A program made the translations under genes and the position numbers. Shown here in pieces: positions 1-6,417 of a stretch of 24,151 bases of DNA; position 1 is the first letter of the stretch; every line of letters begins with the position of its first letter. The notes under the pieces were generated by a model, which worked only from the letters and a program-made list of their open reading frames with translations, was not told the origin of the DNA and ran no database searches. Origin of the DNA: an uncultured Lachnospiraceae bacterium. Its GTDB lineage: Bacteria > Bacillota > Clostridia > Lachnospirales > Lachnospiraceae. The DNA is taken from NCBI GenBank assembly GCA_948688495.1, contig CAPQSW010000044.1:1-24151 (forward strand). Reading direction: 5' to 3'.

Positions 1-165
1 ATTTACAACACTGCCATCATAGGGCTCCCCGTCAAACGCGGCATGTACTTTCCCCCTTCCTCGCCCAAACTCTTTTCTAATATCATAGGGAAAAATGACA
101 TAAGCGCCCCCTGTCTCCCCCGCTTCATAGAGCAGGGATTCATACTCATACACTCTGCTGTTCAA
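1..165 (-). CDS. DUF1905 domain protein, N-terminal part (cut by window edge)
   Basis: Fifty-five codons are present and the gene continues past base 1. It starts at TTG (163-165), with AAGGAGGTG seven bases upstream, which fixes this start. The translation reads MNSRVYEYESLLYEAGE..., then FPYDIRKEFGRGRGKVHAAFDGEPYDGS. The FPYDI..EFG, KVHA.FDGEPYDGS pattern is typical of DUF1905, a small beta-barrel-like domain of unknown biochemical role, often alone or joined to a bacteriocin-protection YdeI/OmpD-type domain. I cannot see whether such a domain follows. An extended -10 promoter lies just upstream. Confidence 0.75.
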   Translation of the reverse strand, partial: MNSRVYEYESLLYEAGETGGAYVIFPYDIRKEFGRGRGKVHAAFDGEPYDGSVVN

Positions 166-196
166 TGCCTGCACCTCCTTTTATTTCCTATATTCA

Positions 197-205
197 ATTA
201 TAACA
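197..205 (-). promoter_or_regulatory. Extended -10 promoter for the DUF1905 gene
   Basis: Read on the minus strand this is TGTTATAAT, a TGn plus perfect TATAAT extended -10 element, about 30 bases upstream of the TTG start. No good -35 hexamer stands at the usual distance, which is acceptable for extended -10 promoters. Confidence 0.45.
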
Positions 206-286
206 AATATCTTTTCCAAGTTTATTCTTAATAAACCAATTCGCAATCCGTTTAGCGTGACAAGGTCTTTCCTATAAGCGAACAAA

Positions 287-331
287 GCAGGGTTTACATC
301 CTACCATAGTAAACAAACTGTAAATCCCTGC
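287..331 (-). terminator. Hairpin downstream of the M56 protease gene, possible terminator
   Basis: The arms GCAGGGTTTACA (287-298) and TGTAAATCCCTGC (319-331) pair with one bulge. On the minus strand the stem is followed by a moderately T-rich TTTGTTC. It lies between the end of the M56 gene (395) and the DUF1905 promoter, where a terminator is expected. An alternative pairing, GTTTAC with GTAAAC inside the loop, is also possible. The rest of 206-394 holds nothing else I recognise. Confidence 0.45.
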
Positions 332-394
332 ATCCAAAAAATAATCCTATTCACATTTAAAAGGAACCATATGTTTTATACAAGACTGCTGTTT

Positions 395-1639
395 CTATAA
401 CACTTTCATCAGTTCTAAATACCAATCGTCCATAATACTTTCATAAGAAATCTGTACAATCCTGTCTTGGGAACTGTTCTCATAAATACAGGCCTCCGCT
501 GCGCCGCCCAAACCCGGAAGCTTATAAAATCCACCAAAAACAATCCATATTTCCCCGTCCAGATCATTTTTTTCCAAAAATTTCTCAAATTTTTCCCGCT
601 CAACATAAACATATCTGTCATCAAAGGAAATCATATGACTCAGTTCCTGGGTATCGCTGGATACGATCTGTGGTTCACCGTCATAAACCCCAACCATAAT
701 ATCCCTGTTTTCACTGTACCGGGCATAAGAATGGAGTTGTATCACCGGCAGCATGGCTGCCATCAACAAAAAAACCGTGACTGCCATGCCTTTGCACCGC
801 CTTTTTTTGTATGTCCGAAATTCGGCAATTTTCTCCATCCGCCTTTTTATATCTGCAAATTCCCTCTCCCCTGCATAGGTAACAGAAGGTGGTGTTCCCT
901 CCGATTCAAAGCGCAGCAGTTTCAATGTTTTCAGTAATATCAATCCATATTCATGCGCTGTCCCCCCGCTGTTTTGTATGCACACCCTATCACAAATATC
1001 TTCCATATCTGCCCGAAGCTGTTTTTGGAAAACTGTCAGAAATGGATTTACCCATAAGAGGCATCGCAGAATGTCCCATGCAAATCCAAACCATAAATGC
1101 CCTAACCGGATATGTGTCCGCTCATGCTGCAAAACAGTCCACAATTCCTCCCTGCCGTAGCGCTCCGCCATTACTTTCGGAATGACAACCACCGGCCTCA
1201 ACAAACCAGCCGTAAAGGGCGTAACATTCATGTCGGCGACACAAATCCGCATATTATTCAGGAAAATCTTTTCCATTGCGTCAGTCTCCCTCCTAAAACG
1301 CAGACGCCTTCCAAATATACAGATGGCGCTTACAATAATGCCCGCCATATAAATGCGGCCAGCCCAACGCCAATTCATAATGCCATATGTCAGCCACCAC
1401 GTTGCCCTCCACACTGCCATATTTTCATAAAACAGCCTCAGTCTTCCAAGAAATGGGAGTAACAGGAATAACAACCATAACATTCCCCTGAAAAAAGTCT
1501 TTTCCAAAAATACCGTTTTTCTAAGCAGCATCACAATCCCTGTCAGTAACAATGAAATAATTGCACACCGCATAAGCTGGGTCGTATAATATGTAGCGCC
1601 AAAATCCAGGAGACTTACAAACCGTAACCAGTCAGACAT
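395..1639 (-). CDS. M56 family (BlaR1/MecR1-type) membrane metalloprotease
   Basis: A 414-residue protein and probable signal-transducing zinc protease. Several hydrophobic segments fill residues 20-110. The HExxH motif is HERTH at 172-176, with a likely third zinc ligand in DMEDICD near 213. A last membrane segment lies at about 289-306, leaving roughly 105 residues, probably outside the cell. BlaR1 and MecR1 carry a penicillin-binding domain there (about 585-600 residues in total). This protein has no such domain and no SxxK-type serine motif I could spot, so it probably senses something other than a bound beta-lactam. It sits six bases after the BlaI-type repressor gene, its likely cleavage target or partner. 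The family call is firm; the signal is unknown. Confidence 0.88.
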   Translation of the reverse strand: MSDWLRFVSLLDFGATYYTTQLMRCAIISLLLTGIVMLLRKTVFLEKTFFRGMLWLLFLLLPFLGRLRLFYENMAVWRATWWLTYGIMNWRWAGRIYMAGIIVSAICIFGRRLRFRRETDAMEKIFLNNMRICVADMNVTPFTAGLLRPVVVIPKVMAERYGREELWTVLQHERTHIRLGHLWFGFAWDILRCLLWVNPFLTVFQKQLRADMEDICDRVCIQNSGGTAHEYGLILLKTLKLLRFESEGTPPSVTYAGEREFADIKRRMEKIAEFRTYKKRRCKGMAVTVFLLMAAMLPVIQLHSYARYSENRDIMVGVYDGEPQIVSSDTQELSHMISFDDRYVYVEREKFEKFLEKNDLDGEIWIVFGGFYKLPGLGGAAEACIYENSSQDRIVQISYESIMDDWYLELMKVL

Positions 1640-1644
1640 GAACC

Positions 1645-2058
1645 TTACCCCTTTTTCTCTGGGGACCCCTCCCCCCGTTCCCTGCTTCTTTCCAGAATCT
1701 CCCCCAACTCGTTAATCTGTTCATCTGTCAAAGGAAAGCTCTGCAGCAACGCTGTCATCGCATTCGTCCCATTACCGGAGAAATAACTGTCCACAAACCT
1801 CCTGCTTTTTTCCTTTACGCATTCCTCCCTCGGTTTTTGCACAAAATAGTGGTAAACCCGCGAATCATGCTCATCCACTGTATAGCCAAGAATGTTTTTC
1901 TGGTTCAGGCGATTCATCAGCACCCGAACCATTCGCTGTGACATATCTGCAGTTCCCTGCATCCTTTTAAAAACCTCAGAGGATGTAAGAGGCTCTTTAC
2001 TCGCCCAGAGGACTTCCATAATCTGCCATTCACTTGGTGTGATTTCTCCCTTTGCCAT
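1645..2058 (-). CDS. BlaI/MecI family transcriptional repressor
   Basis: A 137-residue winged-helix repressor. ITPSEWQIMEVLWASKEPLTSSEVFK at the N-terminus, then MVRVLMNRLNQKNILGYTVDEHDSRVYHYF, match the DNA-binding half of BlaI/MecI. The C-terminal half (VDSYFSGNGTNAMTALLQSF, then a final helix) matches the dimerisation part, and length is normal. The ATG follows GAAGGAAG. In the known systems the partner M56 protease causes cleavage of the repressor, releasing the operon. The M56 gene is directly downstream. I found no obvious TACA/TGTA operator beside the operon promoter, so its target site is open. Confidence 0.9.
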   Translation of the reverse strand: MAKGEITPSEWQIMEVLWASKEPLTSSEVFKRMQGTADMSQRMVRVLMNRLNQKNILGYTVDEHDSRVYHYFVQKPREECVKEKSRRFVDSYFSGNGTNAMTALLQSFPLTDEQINELGEILERSRERGEGSPEKKG

Positions 2059-2100
2059 AACGCTTCCTTCTCTCCTGTTGTAAATCTATGGCTTTTCGCC

Positions 2101-2499
2101 TTAGCTGCCCGCACAACCATGTTTGTCCTCTCCACAACGATGCTCCCCGCAGGAATGTCCATGCTCATGGTGGTCGCAATGCACATCAGAATTATAGTTA
2201 AGGTTTCCTGAAAGGTAAGCATTAACTGCTTCGTCTGCTTTGCCGGATACCCCTCCATACAACTGGATTCCTACATCTGAGAGTGCGGCCTTGGCGCCGC
2301 CTCCGATACCACCGCAGATCAATATATCAACTCCTGCCTGTACCAGAAAACCGGACAATGCCCCATGCCCCTTACCTTCCGTATTCACAAGCTCTGTTTT
2401 CACAATCTTTCCATTCTCTGTATCATAGAGTTTAAATTGTTCCGTATGCCCAAAATGCTGAAATATTATTTCATTTTCATAAGTTACTGCTATTCTCAT
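2101..2499 (-). CDS. NifX/NifB-type (dinitrogenase FeMo-cofactor family) protein with His/Cys tail
   Basis: A 132-residue protein. Residues 1-100 (MRIAVTYENEIIFQHFGHTEQF, then VDILICGGIGGGAKAAL and LYGGVSGKADEAVNAYLSG) match the small NifX/NafY-type cofactor-binding fold common in anaerobes without nitrogenase. The tail from about 105 on is crowded with His and Cys (CDHHEHGHSCGEHRC), suggesting metal binding. It is first in a probable three-gene operon with the BlaI-type repressor (42 bases downstream) and the M56 protease. The ATG is preceded by AAGGAAAGGAAG. Its exact role is unknown; a metal or Fe-S carrier is an inference. Confidence 0.85.
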   Translation of the reverse strand: MRIAVTYENEIIFQHFGHTEQFKLYDTENGKIVKTELVNTEGKGHGALSGFLVQAGVDILICGGIGGGAKAALSDVGIQLYGGVSGKADEAVNAYLSGNLNYNSDVHCDHHEHGHSCGEHRCGEDKHGCAGS

Positions 2500-2522
2500 C
2501 TGAGTCGCTTCCTTTCCTTAAA

Positions 2523-2606
2523 CTATCTCCCAATCAAACGTACCGCCTCACACGCATCCAGTACCAAAAGTGCTTCCCCACTGCCCGGTAAGACGTCTGT
2601 CTGAAA
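2523..2606 (-). pseudogene. Possible remnant of a UPF0251 (DUF134) DNA-binding protein gene
   Basis: An open stretch with no usable start, ending at TAG (2523-2525), reads LPGSGEALLVLDACEAVRLIGR. The string VLDACEAVRLI resembles the UPF0251 hallmark, of the type LTVDEYEAIRLIDLEG, and these proteins often sit next to or are fused to NifX-type domains, the very gene downstream. It breaks off where the helix-turn-helix would continue. I read it as a deletion scrap in the leader of the NifX-like gene. Chance resemblance is possible because it is short. Confidence 0.35.
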
Positions 2607-2616
2607 GTTAATAATT

Positions 2617-2645
2617 ATTATATTACTTATAATGTGTAAAATCAA
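2617..2645 (-). promoter_or_regulatory. Sigma-A promoter for the NifX-BlaI-M56 operon
   Basis: On the minus strand, TTGATT (2640-2645) and TATAAT (2617-2622) are separated by 17 bases. It points at the NifX-like gene, with about 110 bases of leader that includes the UPF0251-like scrap. No separate promoter is evident in the 42 bases before the BlaI-type gene, so the three genes are probably one transcript. Confidence 0.7.
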
Positions 2646-2715
2646 GTTGCTTATAAATTCATAAAATTATTTCCGCTGGCTACAAAAATTATAGGAACTG
2701 CCATCGCCCCAAGCG

Positions 2716-2743
2716 TTGACAATAGTCATTGAGATGATATAAT
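2716..2743 (+). promoter_or_regulatory. Consensus promoter for the DUF6431 gene
   Basis: TTGACA (2716-2721) and TATAAT (2738-2743) with 16-base spacing, 35 bases upstream of the DUF6431 start codon. Both hexamers match the sigma-A consensus perfectly. Together with the minus-strand promoter at 2617-2645 it makes 2500-2778 a divergent promoter region; nothing else was recognised there. Confidence 0.7.
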
Positions 2744-2778
2744 TTTCTTGCATATTAAGTTCAATTGTTACGGAATAC

Positions 2779-3399
2779 ATGACGACTATGATAAGATTAT
2801 TCTTAAATATTTGCAAATCCTTTCATAAAATAAAACACCTAGATGACCATCTCATTTATGCCCAGATGGAAAAACTTTGTTTTGATGAGGCATCCGGATG
2901 CCCCTCCTGCAATGCCCCGCTTCCCAAATGCTGCCGTAATGGCTCCTATTCCCGCCACTTTGTCTGTTATGATAAGCATTCCGTATGCAATCACGTCATT
3001 ACCATACATTCACTTATTTGTTCTTCCTGCAAAAAATCCCATGCCCTGCTTCCATCCGTCATCATTCCCTGGTCCTCCTACAGCCTGGGATTTATCATAG
3101 CCCTTCTCTATGCAAGACTTACCAGGAAATTCACTTCCGTCCTTTCTCTCTGTGAACACTTTGACATATCGGAATGCACCTATTACCGATTAATGAAGCG
3201 TTTTACCCTTGATTCACGTCTTCTCCTTTCGTCCATCCGGACATTTATGGAAACACTTGACCTGATACAGCTTCTTTTATCCGCAGATCCAAAAATTACG
3301 CATTCCGCCCTTTGTATCTTTCATGAAGCAACCGGGTACTCTTTCCTGCAGCCCTGCATGAAAATACGGAAAATGAGCAGCCATAAAATCCCTCCCTGA
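2779..3399 (+). CDS. DUF6431 zinc-ribbon protein of a transposition module
   Basis: A 206-residue protein. Two CxxC pairs, CPSC (41-44) and CSSC (81-84, in CSSCKKSHALLPS), frame a zinc ribbon. The SHALLP motif and the following helical part (CEHFDISECTYYRLMKRF) match DUF6431, which in clostridia accompanies an AAA ATPase and a DDE transposase in insertion elements. The ATPase follows at 3469. The ribbon probably binds element DNA, by inference. No strong ribosome binding site is seen before the ATG (CGGAATAC), so the start is uncertain by a few codons; a second ATG lies at 2788. The gene is not visibly interrupted. Confidence 0.7.
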   Translation: MTTMIRLFLNICKSFHKIKHLDDHLIYAQMEKLCFDEASGCPSCNAPLPKCCRNGSYSRHFVCYDKHSVCNHVITIHSLICSSCKKSHALLPSVIIPWSSYSLGFIIALLYARLTRKFTSVLSLCEHFDISECTYYRLMKRFTLDSRLLLSSIRTFMETLDLIQLLLSADPKITHSALCIFHEATGYSFLQPCMKIRKMSSHKIPP

Positions 3400-3413
3400 T
3401 TCTTTCAGATAAC

Positions 3414-3454
3414 CTGACAGTACAAATATCCTTGATCGGATGTTACCCTGTCAG
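3414..3454. repeat. CTGACAG/CTGTCAG inverted repeat between the two mobile-element genes
   Basis: CTGACAG (3414-3420) and its exact complement CTGTCAG (3448-3454) flank 27 bases just before the ATPase start. CCCTGTCA occurs here and again at 4353-4360, after the ATPase. TGTCA-type ends are usual for Tn7/Mu/Tn552-superfamily elements, so these may be recombinase-binding sites. This is an inference. Confidence 0.3.
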
Positions 3455-3468
3455 TAGGGGGATTACAA

Positions 3469-4317
3469 ATGATAAAAGAAAACACAAATGATATCTGGGG
3501 ATGCGCAAGGAACCCTTTCACCAGTTTTTACGGTATGCGCATGAACCCCTTCACAAAAGAGCTGCCCGCAAAAGATGCCTACCGGACCCTTGACATGGAG
3601 CAGATGCAGGGAAGGCTCATGTATTTGAAAGAACATCCGGGGATTGGCCTGTTCACATCCACACCCGGGCAAGGAAAAACCTTTTCCTTAAAATATTTTT
3701 CCGACAGTCTTGATCCGGGCCTTGTAAAGCTTTATTACACATGCGTGTCTACAGCATCGACTGCCGACTTTTACCGGCAACTGTGTGCCAGCTTCGGCCT
3801 GGAAATCTCTCATCGCGAATCCAATATGCGTCAGAGAATTTGGAAGTACCTGTACCTTATGTGTACCAGCAAGAATATCCACTGCATGATCTGTATGGAT
3901 GAAGCCCAGAATTTAAACAGTGACAGCTTCAGGGAGCTGAACACGCTATGCAGCTTCTGTATGGATTCTAAAAACAATTTTTCTCTCATCCTTTTGGGTC
4001 AGCCCGCATTAACAAACTTCCTAACGCAACAGACCAATAAGGCCTTACAGCAGCGTATCTGTGTAAATTACAGCTTCACTGGTATTACACAGGAGGAAGC
4101 CCGGAATTATATCAACGACCGTATGGCCCTTGCAGGCGCTGCACCCCAGATTTTTGATGAGAGCGCCCTTACCGCAGCCTGTGGAAGCTGTCACAACTCC
4201 CTGCACCAATTGAATCTCATTCTGACCAGGGCACTTGCCATAGGGGCCCAAAATGGAATGAAACGCATTGATTCCGATATGATGCTGGCGGCTGTACATG
4301 CCTGCGTCCGTGTTTAA
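3469..4317 (+). CDS. AAA ATPase of transposition module (TniB/ExeA-like, AAA_22)
   Basis: A 282-residue ATPase. Walker A is STPGQGKT (64-71), Walker B is MICMDEAQ (140-147), and a sensor-like SLILLGQP lies near 174-181, followed by a helical lid. This is the IstB/TniB/ExeA-like ATPase carried by IS481-like and related elements, where it helps choose the target and activates the transposase. The start is supported by AGGGGGATT upstream. The N-terminus carries NPFTSFYG and then MNPFTKEL, a near-duplicated NPFT segment. DUF6431 is upstream. No DDE transposase is found on either side, so the module cannot move by itself. Confidence 0.85.
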   Translation: MIKENTNDIWGCARNPFTSFYGMRMNPFTKELPAKDAYRTLDMEQMQGRLMYLKEHPGIGLFTSTPGQGKTFSLKYFSDSLDPGLVKLYYTCVSTASTADFYRQLCASFGLEISHRESNMRQRIWKYLYLMCTSKNIHCMICMDEAQNLNSDSFRELNTLCSFCMDSKNNFSLILLGQPALTNFLTQQTNKALQQRICVNYSFTGITQEEARNYINDRMALAGAAPQIFDESALTAACGSCHNSLHQLNLILTRALAIGAQNGMKRIDSDMMLAAVHACVRV

Positions 4318-4323
4318 AATCTA

Positions 4324-4358
4324 ACAGGGTTAAGGCATTAACATACCCTTAACCCTGT
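4324..4358. terminator. Bidirectional hairpin between the ATPase and the RsiV-like gene
   Basis: A perfect 12-bp stem, ACAGGGTTAAGG (4324-4335) with CCTTAACCCTGT (4347-4358), has an 11-base loop. It stands seven bases after the ATPase stop and 36 bases beyond the end of the convergent RsiV-like gene. The minus-strand side is followed by TTAGATTTT, making it the better terminator for the RsiV-like operon. It might also be an end of the mobile element. Confidence 0.6.
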
Positions 4359-4394
4359 CAACAGAACTTGCTTTTCGCACAATGTACCATCACA

Positions 4395-5330
4395 CTATAC
4401 TGTCAGATACCCTTCCTTCACCATATCTGCCACCGCATCCGTAGGTATTTCAAACGAGACAACTCCCATATATCCAGGAGCAACCTCATATTCATCAAAA
4501 ACAATGGTAAGTTTTCCTGAATCACTGATATAGAAATCCACATCATCTGCTATGGTTTCAAAGTTATCCTCCTCTATCTCTGAGTCCAGCCAATAGATCT
4601 TTGAATCATCACGTTCCATCTGTGCCTTCATCTGTTCTTTGATATTTTTAGAGATTGACGTCTTATAATCGGCACCCTCCTGGAATAAATCCTTCAAGGT
4701 AATCATTTCCCCTGACGCCTTATCTATATGATAAATCCTCTCAGACTGGCTGGAGTCCGCCATCGTCACCGTCTGGTGAAACTGCAGGGAAAACAGCTTT
4801 TCATTATCTGTAACTACCTCATAGTCTAAATCCACCGCCTGCACGCCCTCTCCGCCGGCTGCTCTGACATCTTCCTCATAAGCAGCAATAATTTCATCTG
4901 TATATGCCTGGATATTGTCATTTAAATTTTTTGTAGGACTCTCCATCACTTCCCCCTCCTGATTTTCTACCTGTACATTGGGAATCCTGACCTTTGCCTC
5001 CATCTTTCCATCCTGGCTTAGATACGCCCGGAAATTGATTACCCGCACAATGGCCCCAAGCATAGGAATCTTCTCCATGGCACAGGCAACGGACGCATTC
5101 ATATTCACTAAGATAGCCAGCGCAAGAACCGCAGCCGCCACGCCGATACACAATCGGGCAGTCCATACACGGAATATACAAGATTTTTTGCCTTCGGACC
5201 TATTCGTTACCGTATCTTTTTCCACATCGCTTTTTGCCTGTTCTATGGAGGATTCCACCTTTTGTTTTAAAGATTCTGGAACTTTTATATTCTGATAATC
5301 CATCTTGATTTGTTTTATATTATGAGTCAT
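4395..5330 (-). CDS. rsiV: RsiV-like anti-sigma factor (DUF3298)
   Basis: A 311-residue membrane anti-sigma factor. A cytoplasmic N-terminal part (1-55, including the VPESLKQKVESSIEQAK helix) would hold the sigma factor. A single membrane span lies at 58-78. The extracytoplasmic part contains CAMEKIPMLGAIVRVINFRAY and the C-terminal DUF3298 fold (EIPTDAVADMVKEGYL at the end). In Bacillus and Clostridioides, RsiV binds lysozyme, is cut and releases SigV. It starts inside the sigma gene (11-base overlap, with GGAAGGAG upstream), so the two are translationally coupled. That lysozyme is the ligand here is by family analogy only. No lysozyme-resistance gene such as oatA or dlt is in the window. 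Confidence 0.82.
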   Translation of the reverse strand: MTHNIKQIKMDYQNIKVPESLKQKVESSIEQAKSDVEKDTVTNRSEGKKSCIFRVWTARLCIGVAAAVLALAILVNMNASVACAMEKIPMLGAIVRVINFRAYLSQDGKMEAKVRIPNVQVENQEGEVMESPTKNLNDNIQAYTDEIIAAYEEDVRAAGGEGVQAVDLDYEVVTDNEKLFSLQFHQTVTMADSSQSERIYHIDKASGEMITLKDLFQEGADYKTSISKNIKEQMKAQMERDDSKIYWLDSEIEEDNFETIADDVDFYISDSGKLTIVFDEYEVAPGYMGVVSFEIPTDAVADMVKEGYLTV

Positions 5331-5814
5331 AACAATAATCTCCTTCCGTTAATTTAATTTTGAGCTTCTTCAGACTGCGGTACAAAATACTCTTTGTAGT
5401 ACTTAAATTTTCTTGCAGGACATCGGCAATTTCCTGCAGCTTCCTGTCCTCAAAATAGCGCAGGACAATGACCGCACGTTCTTTATCACTCAATACATCC
5501 AGAGCGTCAATCGTGTCAAAATCACAATACAAATCCTCTTCTCCATTTTCCTGCAGTAACTCTGAAGAAACCTCACGCTGTTTTTGCCTGAGAAGTTCCA
5601 CAGAAGTGTTAATAACAATACGAAAAAGCCATGTCTTGATAAAATCACCATGCTTTAACGCTCCTGCATTTTTAATTGCCTTGTAAGCGCTCTCCTGCAC
5701 GACATCCATAGCATCCTCTTCATTTTTTACATAAGTATATGCCAGACGGTACAAAGATTCATAAGATGCCAGCAGTTCCTGTTCCACCAGTTGTTGTCTT
5801 TTTGGTGAATGCAT
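5320..5814 (-). CDS. sigV: ECF RNA polymerase sigma factor, SigV-like
   Basis: A 164-residue ECF sigma factor. Region 2 spans about 15-75 (SLYRLAYTYVKNEEDAMDVVQES, then FIKTWLFRIVINT). Region 4 spans about 105-155 (LSDKERAVIVLRYFEDRKLQEIADVL, then STTKSILYRSLKKL). The length is normal for the group. The ATG is preceded by AAAGGAGGACAT. Pairing with an RsiV-like anti-sigma factor supports the SigV assignment. An ECF-type promoter directly upstream suggests that it activates its own operon. Confidence 0.88.
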   Translation of the reverse strand: MHSPKRQQLVEQELLASYESLYRLAYTYVKNEEDAMDVVQESAYKAIKNAGALKHGDFIKTWLFRIVINTSVELLRQKQREVSSELLQENGEEDLYCDFDTIDALDVLSDKERAVIVLRYFEDRKLQEIADVLQENLSTTKSILYRSLKKLKIKLTEGDYCYDS

Positions 5815-5845
5815 AGTTATGTCCTCCTTTCCGGTTACTATATGT

Positions 5846-5874
5846 TAGACGGATCAGACATATAAAAAGTTTCA
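5846..5874 (-). promoter_or_regulatory. ECF-type autoregulatory promoter of the sigV-rsiV operon
   Basis: On the minus strand, TGAAAC (5869-5874) and CGTCTA (5846-5851) are 17 bases apart. TGAAAC with CGTC is the known SigV/SigX/SigW-type signature in Bacillus. It ends about 31 bases before the sigma start codon, a fitting distance for a short leader. Confidence 0.65.
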
Positions 5875-5889
5875 ATTTATAAAAATTTA

Positions 5890-5918
5890 TTGACATAAGT
5901 ATGATTTCGTACTATAAT
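5890..5918 (+). promoter_or_regulatory. Consensus sigma-A promoter of the marR-MATE operon
   Basis: TTGACA (5890-5895) and TATAAT (5913-5918) with exactly 17 bases between them. It lies back to back with the ECF promoter of the sigma gene. The spacer is almost filled by the first MarR operator. Confidence 0.8.
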
Positions 5919-5938
5919 ACAAGGTATGAAATCGTACT
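5898..5938 (+). promoter_or_regulatory. Two MarR-type operator palindromes over the promoter
   Basis: Copy 1 is AGTATGATTTCGTACT (5898-5913), between -35 and -10. Copy 2 is GGTATGAAATCGTACT (5923-5938), just after the -10. Each is an imperfect palindrome of the form GTAyGAwwTCrTAC, and the copies are 25 bp apart centre to centre. Their place implies that the MarR protein represses its own operon by blocking polymerase. Confidence 0.7.
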
Positions 5939-5954
5939 AATGAGGTGCAAAATA

Positions 5955-6392
5955 ATGAAGAACAAAGTTTCTAAAGAATTAAAACGTTTTAACTACTTAT
6001 TTGGAGAAACCGATGCTGTATACCACGAAATGTACTTAAAATCAGGTTTGGCGGACAGCGCCGGCTCCATTCTCTACGCCATTTTAGAAAACGGCGGAAG
6101 CTGTCTGCTTAAGTCCATCTGCCATTATACCGGACGCAGCAAGCAGACGATTAACTCTGCCATCCGAAAATTGGAGGCTGAAAATATTATATATTTGAAA
6201 ATGGCAAAAGGAAAGAACAAAATGGTCCATTTCACTGAGGCCGGCCAAATTCTGGCGAAAAAGACTGTTGGACGGATTCTAAAAGCTGAAGATGAAATCT
6301 TTGCCACCTGGTCCCGGGAAGATGTTGAAAAATATCTACAATTAACAGAACGCTATATGATAGCTTTAAAGGAAAAAGCAAAAGAAATGTAA
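5955..6392 (+). CDS. MarR family transcriptional regulator
   Basis: A 145-residue winged-helix repressor. The recognition part is LLKSICHYTGRSKQTINSAIRKLEAENIIYL, followed by the wing (MAKGKNKMVHFTEAGQILAKK), with dimerisation helices at both ends. I start it at 5955 because GAGGTG lies seven bases before. An in-frame ATG at 5901 lies within the promoter and operator and cannot be the real start. The MATE pump gene follows 25 bases downstream, so the likely job is ligand-relieved repression of that pump. Confidence 0.88.
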   Translation: MKNKVSKELKRFNYLFGETDAVYHEMYLKSGLADSAGSILYAILENGGSCLLKSICHYTGRSKQTINSAIRKLEAENIIYLKMAKGKNKMVHFTEAGQILAKKTVGRILKAEDEIFATWSREDVEKYLQLTERYMIALKEKAKEM

Positions 6393-6417
6393 AAGACCGT
6401 GTTGAAAGGAAAGAGAC

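Noticed and set aside
43..231. 62-residue plus-strand frame at the left edge
   Set aside because: Antisense to the DUF1905 gene, whose start, ribosome binding site and motif all fit the minus strand.
395..2058. Beta-lactam resistance operon (blaR1-blaI)
   Set aside because: The protease has no penicillin-binding domain and no beta-lactamase gene is in the window; only the family relation is supported.
5901..5954. Longer start of the MarR gene at 5901
   Set aside because: That ATG lies inside the promoter and first operator; the ribosome binding site fits the ATG at 5955.
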